NCBI GenBank assembly: GCA_943737045.1
Contig: CALSFV010000208.1
Coordinates: 1,736,001-1,800,000, forward strand
Direction: 5' to 3'
Source of the DNA: Parapristionchus giblindavisi
Taxonomy: Eukaryota > Nematoda > Chromadorea > Rhabditida > Diplogasteridae
DNA: 64,000 bases
The notes beneath the pieces are model-generated. The model searched no databases, was not told the origin of the DNA, and saw only the letters and a program-made list of their open reading frames with translations. Numbering within the stretch: the stretch's first letter is position 1; every line of letters starts with the position of its first letter. Below are positions 61,552 through 64,000 of the stretch, in pieces. The position numbers and the translations under genes were made by a program.

Positions 61552-63946
61552 ATGACTTCTTCTTCTACTCAATTCTCTTTAATCACCGAACAGTCGGCTT
61601 TTCGTTTTCCCTCCGTATCTTCTCCGTCCCTATCCCGTAATCAACATGCAGACTTTCTCCGAGTAAGAACCCTATTACTACACTAGGTATTATCTAATCT
61701 ACACTCTGTATTTAGTCGCTACGATTGCCACCTCCTCCTCCTCCACCTCCACAGCCTCCTCCATTGCAACAAGATAACCACCAATCATCTTCAAGTGGTC
61801 CGTAACTATCTCTTACTCTCTATTACACTCTCTTTCTCGATCAGAACGGTCAACGCCCGAGACAACGTCGAGAGATGAAAACGTGGGATTTGTGACACTA
61901 TCCGAGTGGCGAGGAGCGAGGGTGCTTGTGAGGAGTCGAGCGACTAATTTATACCATCCAGGACGAATTATTGATGTAGACGGCATGGATGTTATTATAA
62001 CGGTGAGAGACAGACGGGAGTCGACCTAAAGAGCTAATCTATATGCAGATGGATCGTGGAGGTGAGGAACGAGTGGAGGATGTCCTCAGTGATGATAGAA
62101 GGGATGATATCATATCTGACCAGGCTCCTACGCCTTCTGAGGTATTAGTGAAAGATTATACGCGGTTGGAATGAGGGGAAATGTTGTGGTGGTCTTCTCG
62201 ATCTTAATACTATTCTAATCTCTCTCGTAGATGCGAGCGAATACGGTTGTGTGCGCCCGAGTGCAAGAGGGAGGAAATGTCTTCGGAAGGGCTGAACTCG
62301 TCTCAGTTAACAGTGAACAACTCTCTTATCAGGTTAGAGAAGATGTCCCGAGATAGGGGGACTAGTCGATAGAGAAGATAGAGAGATAGAAAGATGGAGG
62401 GAAAGAATCTGAAATTGAATTGCACTATGTGGCCTCGTATCTGTGCAGATTCGTATGGTGGATGGCCCGTCATCAGAGAGCGAGATCATGCCGCGAGCGA
62501 GTATTCGACTACTGAGACCCCCGTGGTACGCTGAGATGGACGCCAATGCTAATGCCATGTATGTCATGATATGTTATGATGTACTAGTGGATTAACTCAG
62601 TGATGTTTAGTAGAGTACAATCTATGATCCCAAGGGGATATCACGCCCTTGATTTAGGAATAAGGGCTTCGACCCTCTCATGGACGTACCACAGACACCA
62701 TCGATTCCGAATCTCAATGAAGTCGTCAATGCACTGGCCCATTCCGGTATGATTCACTCCATACATGACTACGATAATCACTAAATTCCAGTCGGGAGTC
62801 GCTTACCTTCTGAACAACTCCAACTTCTGCTTACTCTGAGACAACAACAAATGCAACATCTCACTCAAACACGAAGACATCATTCAGAGTATGTTATGAT
62901 GGTGTTTTGGATCTATTACACTGAATAAAAAGGTCAACATTCAGAGGTGCGCCGGAAGAGATGCATGAATCGAAGAAAAGTAGTGCAGGAGTAAGTGTGG
63001 ACGAAGATGAAGATCAACGAGATACGAATATGGTTAGTAAGATACAATATTCATCTTAAGATCTTAAGATATATTACATTTACCTTTAAACAGCTGTTAT
63101 AGAGATGTCGGCATGGCGTGGTTTGTGGTTGTGGTTTAGACTTTTGAAGCCGCTAAATTTTGACCTTTTGTTAAAGCAAACATCACATTTTGCTAGTACA
63201 GATAAGGCTTTGATCTTCGCTATTTCCTCAGTTTTTCAAGTTTTCAGACTATATCGTTTGATCTCTGAGCGCGCCTCTTACAATCCCTAATTATATAGTA
63301 AAAGAGGAACTCAGTAGTCTGCTTCAAAATGTTGTGAAAAAATGTAGTGAGGCTCTTTTGCATTGAGAGAAGCCTGTAATTGAGTAGGCGATATACAAAG
63401 GGACTACATTACAAGTAGTAGTTACGCAAACACATACAGTGGTCAGTGCGTAGTCTCACACTGCATAGTATGTGGTCTGCTCTTCCGCAAATTGTAATTA
63501 CCTTCATTGTGTAGTTGTTCTTCTAACAATGTTGTCTTAATAGATGCTTCATTGCAGGCACCAGACTCAGCTGGACCATCTTCCGCTCCGTCGACGTCTT
63601 CAATGCATTTTATGGGTCTGACTGCAGCCGTTCAGGATAATCGGTAATATTTCAATACTATATACTGTACACACATTAAAGTACCATATACTGTACTATA
63701 TACTATACTATGAAGCTTAGATTACATTCTCTCGCTTTCTTTGTCTACGAAGCACTGAGACTATTTTGAAAAGTCTCAAATTTGCATCGTGAAGCAATAG
63801 CTTATGAACATCGTAATATCAGAAGCGCTCTTCGTCTGCCTCCGTCTGTTGGTTCTCGTGCTCTGCTCTTTCCTCCATCAGGCATGGAACTACATGCAGT
63901 GGATGATGATTCAATTAGTAGTGCATTCTCTGTCAATGCAGCTCAG
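61552..63946 (+). CDS. Capicua-like protein, N-terminal part (3' partial)
   Basis: In-phase exons: 61552-61662, 61716-61797, 61845-62002, 62049-62141, 62231-62332, 62449-62558, 62658-62746, 62792-62888, 62933-63032, 63558-63643, then one ending 63946 with a gtacg donor; the gene leaves the window. After a Ser-rich start and a polyproline run comes a folded region of about 130 residues: LSEWRGARVLVRSR, LYHPGRIIDVDGMDVIIT, ERVEDVLSDDRRDDIISDQA, VVCARVQEGGNVFGRAELV and SIRLLRPPWYAEM. This pattern, two Tudor/SH3-like barrels ending in RLLRPPW, is that of the N-terminal domain (DUF4819/N1) of long-isoform capicua, an HMG-box repressor acting downstream of receptor tyrosine kinase/ERK signalling. 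The HMG box and C1 motif would lie beyond the window. The phase of the last junction (63643 to about 63774) is unresolved, and the true start may be further upstream. Confidence 0.65.
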
Positions 63947-64000
63947 GTACGAATGGATTAGAGTCGATGTGATCTGTGATCTTGTCTATTATAGAGATAT

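Overview
This window is nuclear DNA of a nematode. The evidence is a nematode-specific sre-type chemoreceptor, many introns of only about 45-50 bases with tttcag-like acceptors, worm-style orthologues (RUND-1, CCCP-1, TIL-domain inhibitor, GPI-anchored Cys-rich protein), and no bacterial gene organisation. AT-rich spacers, long pyrimidine tracts, G homopolymers and large foldback repeats suggest a diplogastrid-like (Pristionchus-like) genome; the genus is inference. All gene models were spliced by hand from the sequence, using acceptor/donor dinucleotides and reading-phase continuity.

Layout. 0-4.2 kb: the 3' end of a RUNDC1/rund-1 orthologue (+) converges on an sre-like receptor (-). 4.2-9 kb: repeat-rich spacer with a Pol III-type element and a long CT tract. 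9-15 kb: a complete 21-exon prominin (+). 15.1-15.4 kb: an unidentified C-terminal coding fragment (-). 16.4-19.6 kb: an NK7-like homeobox gene (+) whose first intron holds a ~2 kb palindrome. 20-24.1 kb: a PDZ-domain gene (-) with an acidic N-terminus and a zinc-finger-like C-terminus. 25.2-30.9 kb: CCCP-1/CCDC186 (-), 19 exons. 31.8-36 kb: three small secreted-protein genes in a row (+): a TIL protease inhibitor and two Gly-rich proteins. 37-40.3 kb: a Cys-rich, probably GPI-anchored protein (+). 40.7-43.2 kb: a bestrophin (-) with an antisense tRNA-Asn gene in an intron. 43.7-45.2 kb: a secreted nitrobindin-like protein (-). 45.2-50.2 kb: a repeat cluster with a second ~2 kb palindrome. 50.9-51.7 kb: a doubtful coding locus (-). 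52-61 kb: a long pyrimidine-rich interval. 61.5 kb to the end: the N-terminal half of a capicua-like gene (+), running out of the window.

The genes do not form one pathway. The main functional link is that RUND-1 and CCCP-1, both known from C. elegans as RAB-2 effectors in dense-core vesicle maturation, lie about 25 kb apart. The most unusual DNA is the pair of ~1.95 kb foldback elements, which share terminal sequence but have unrelated-looking arms.
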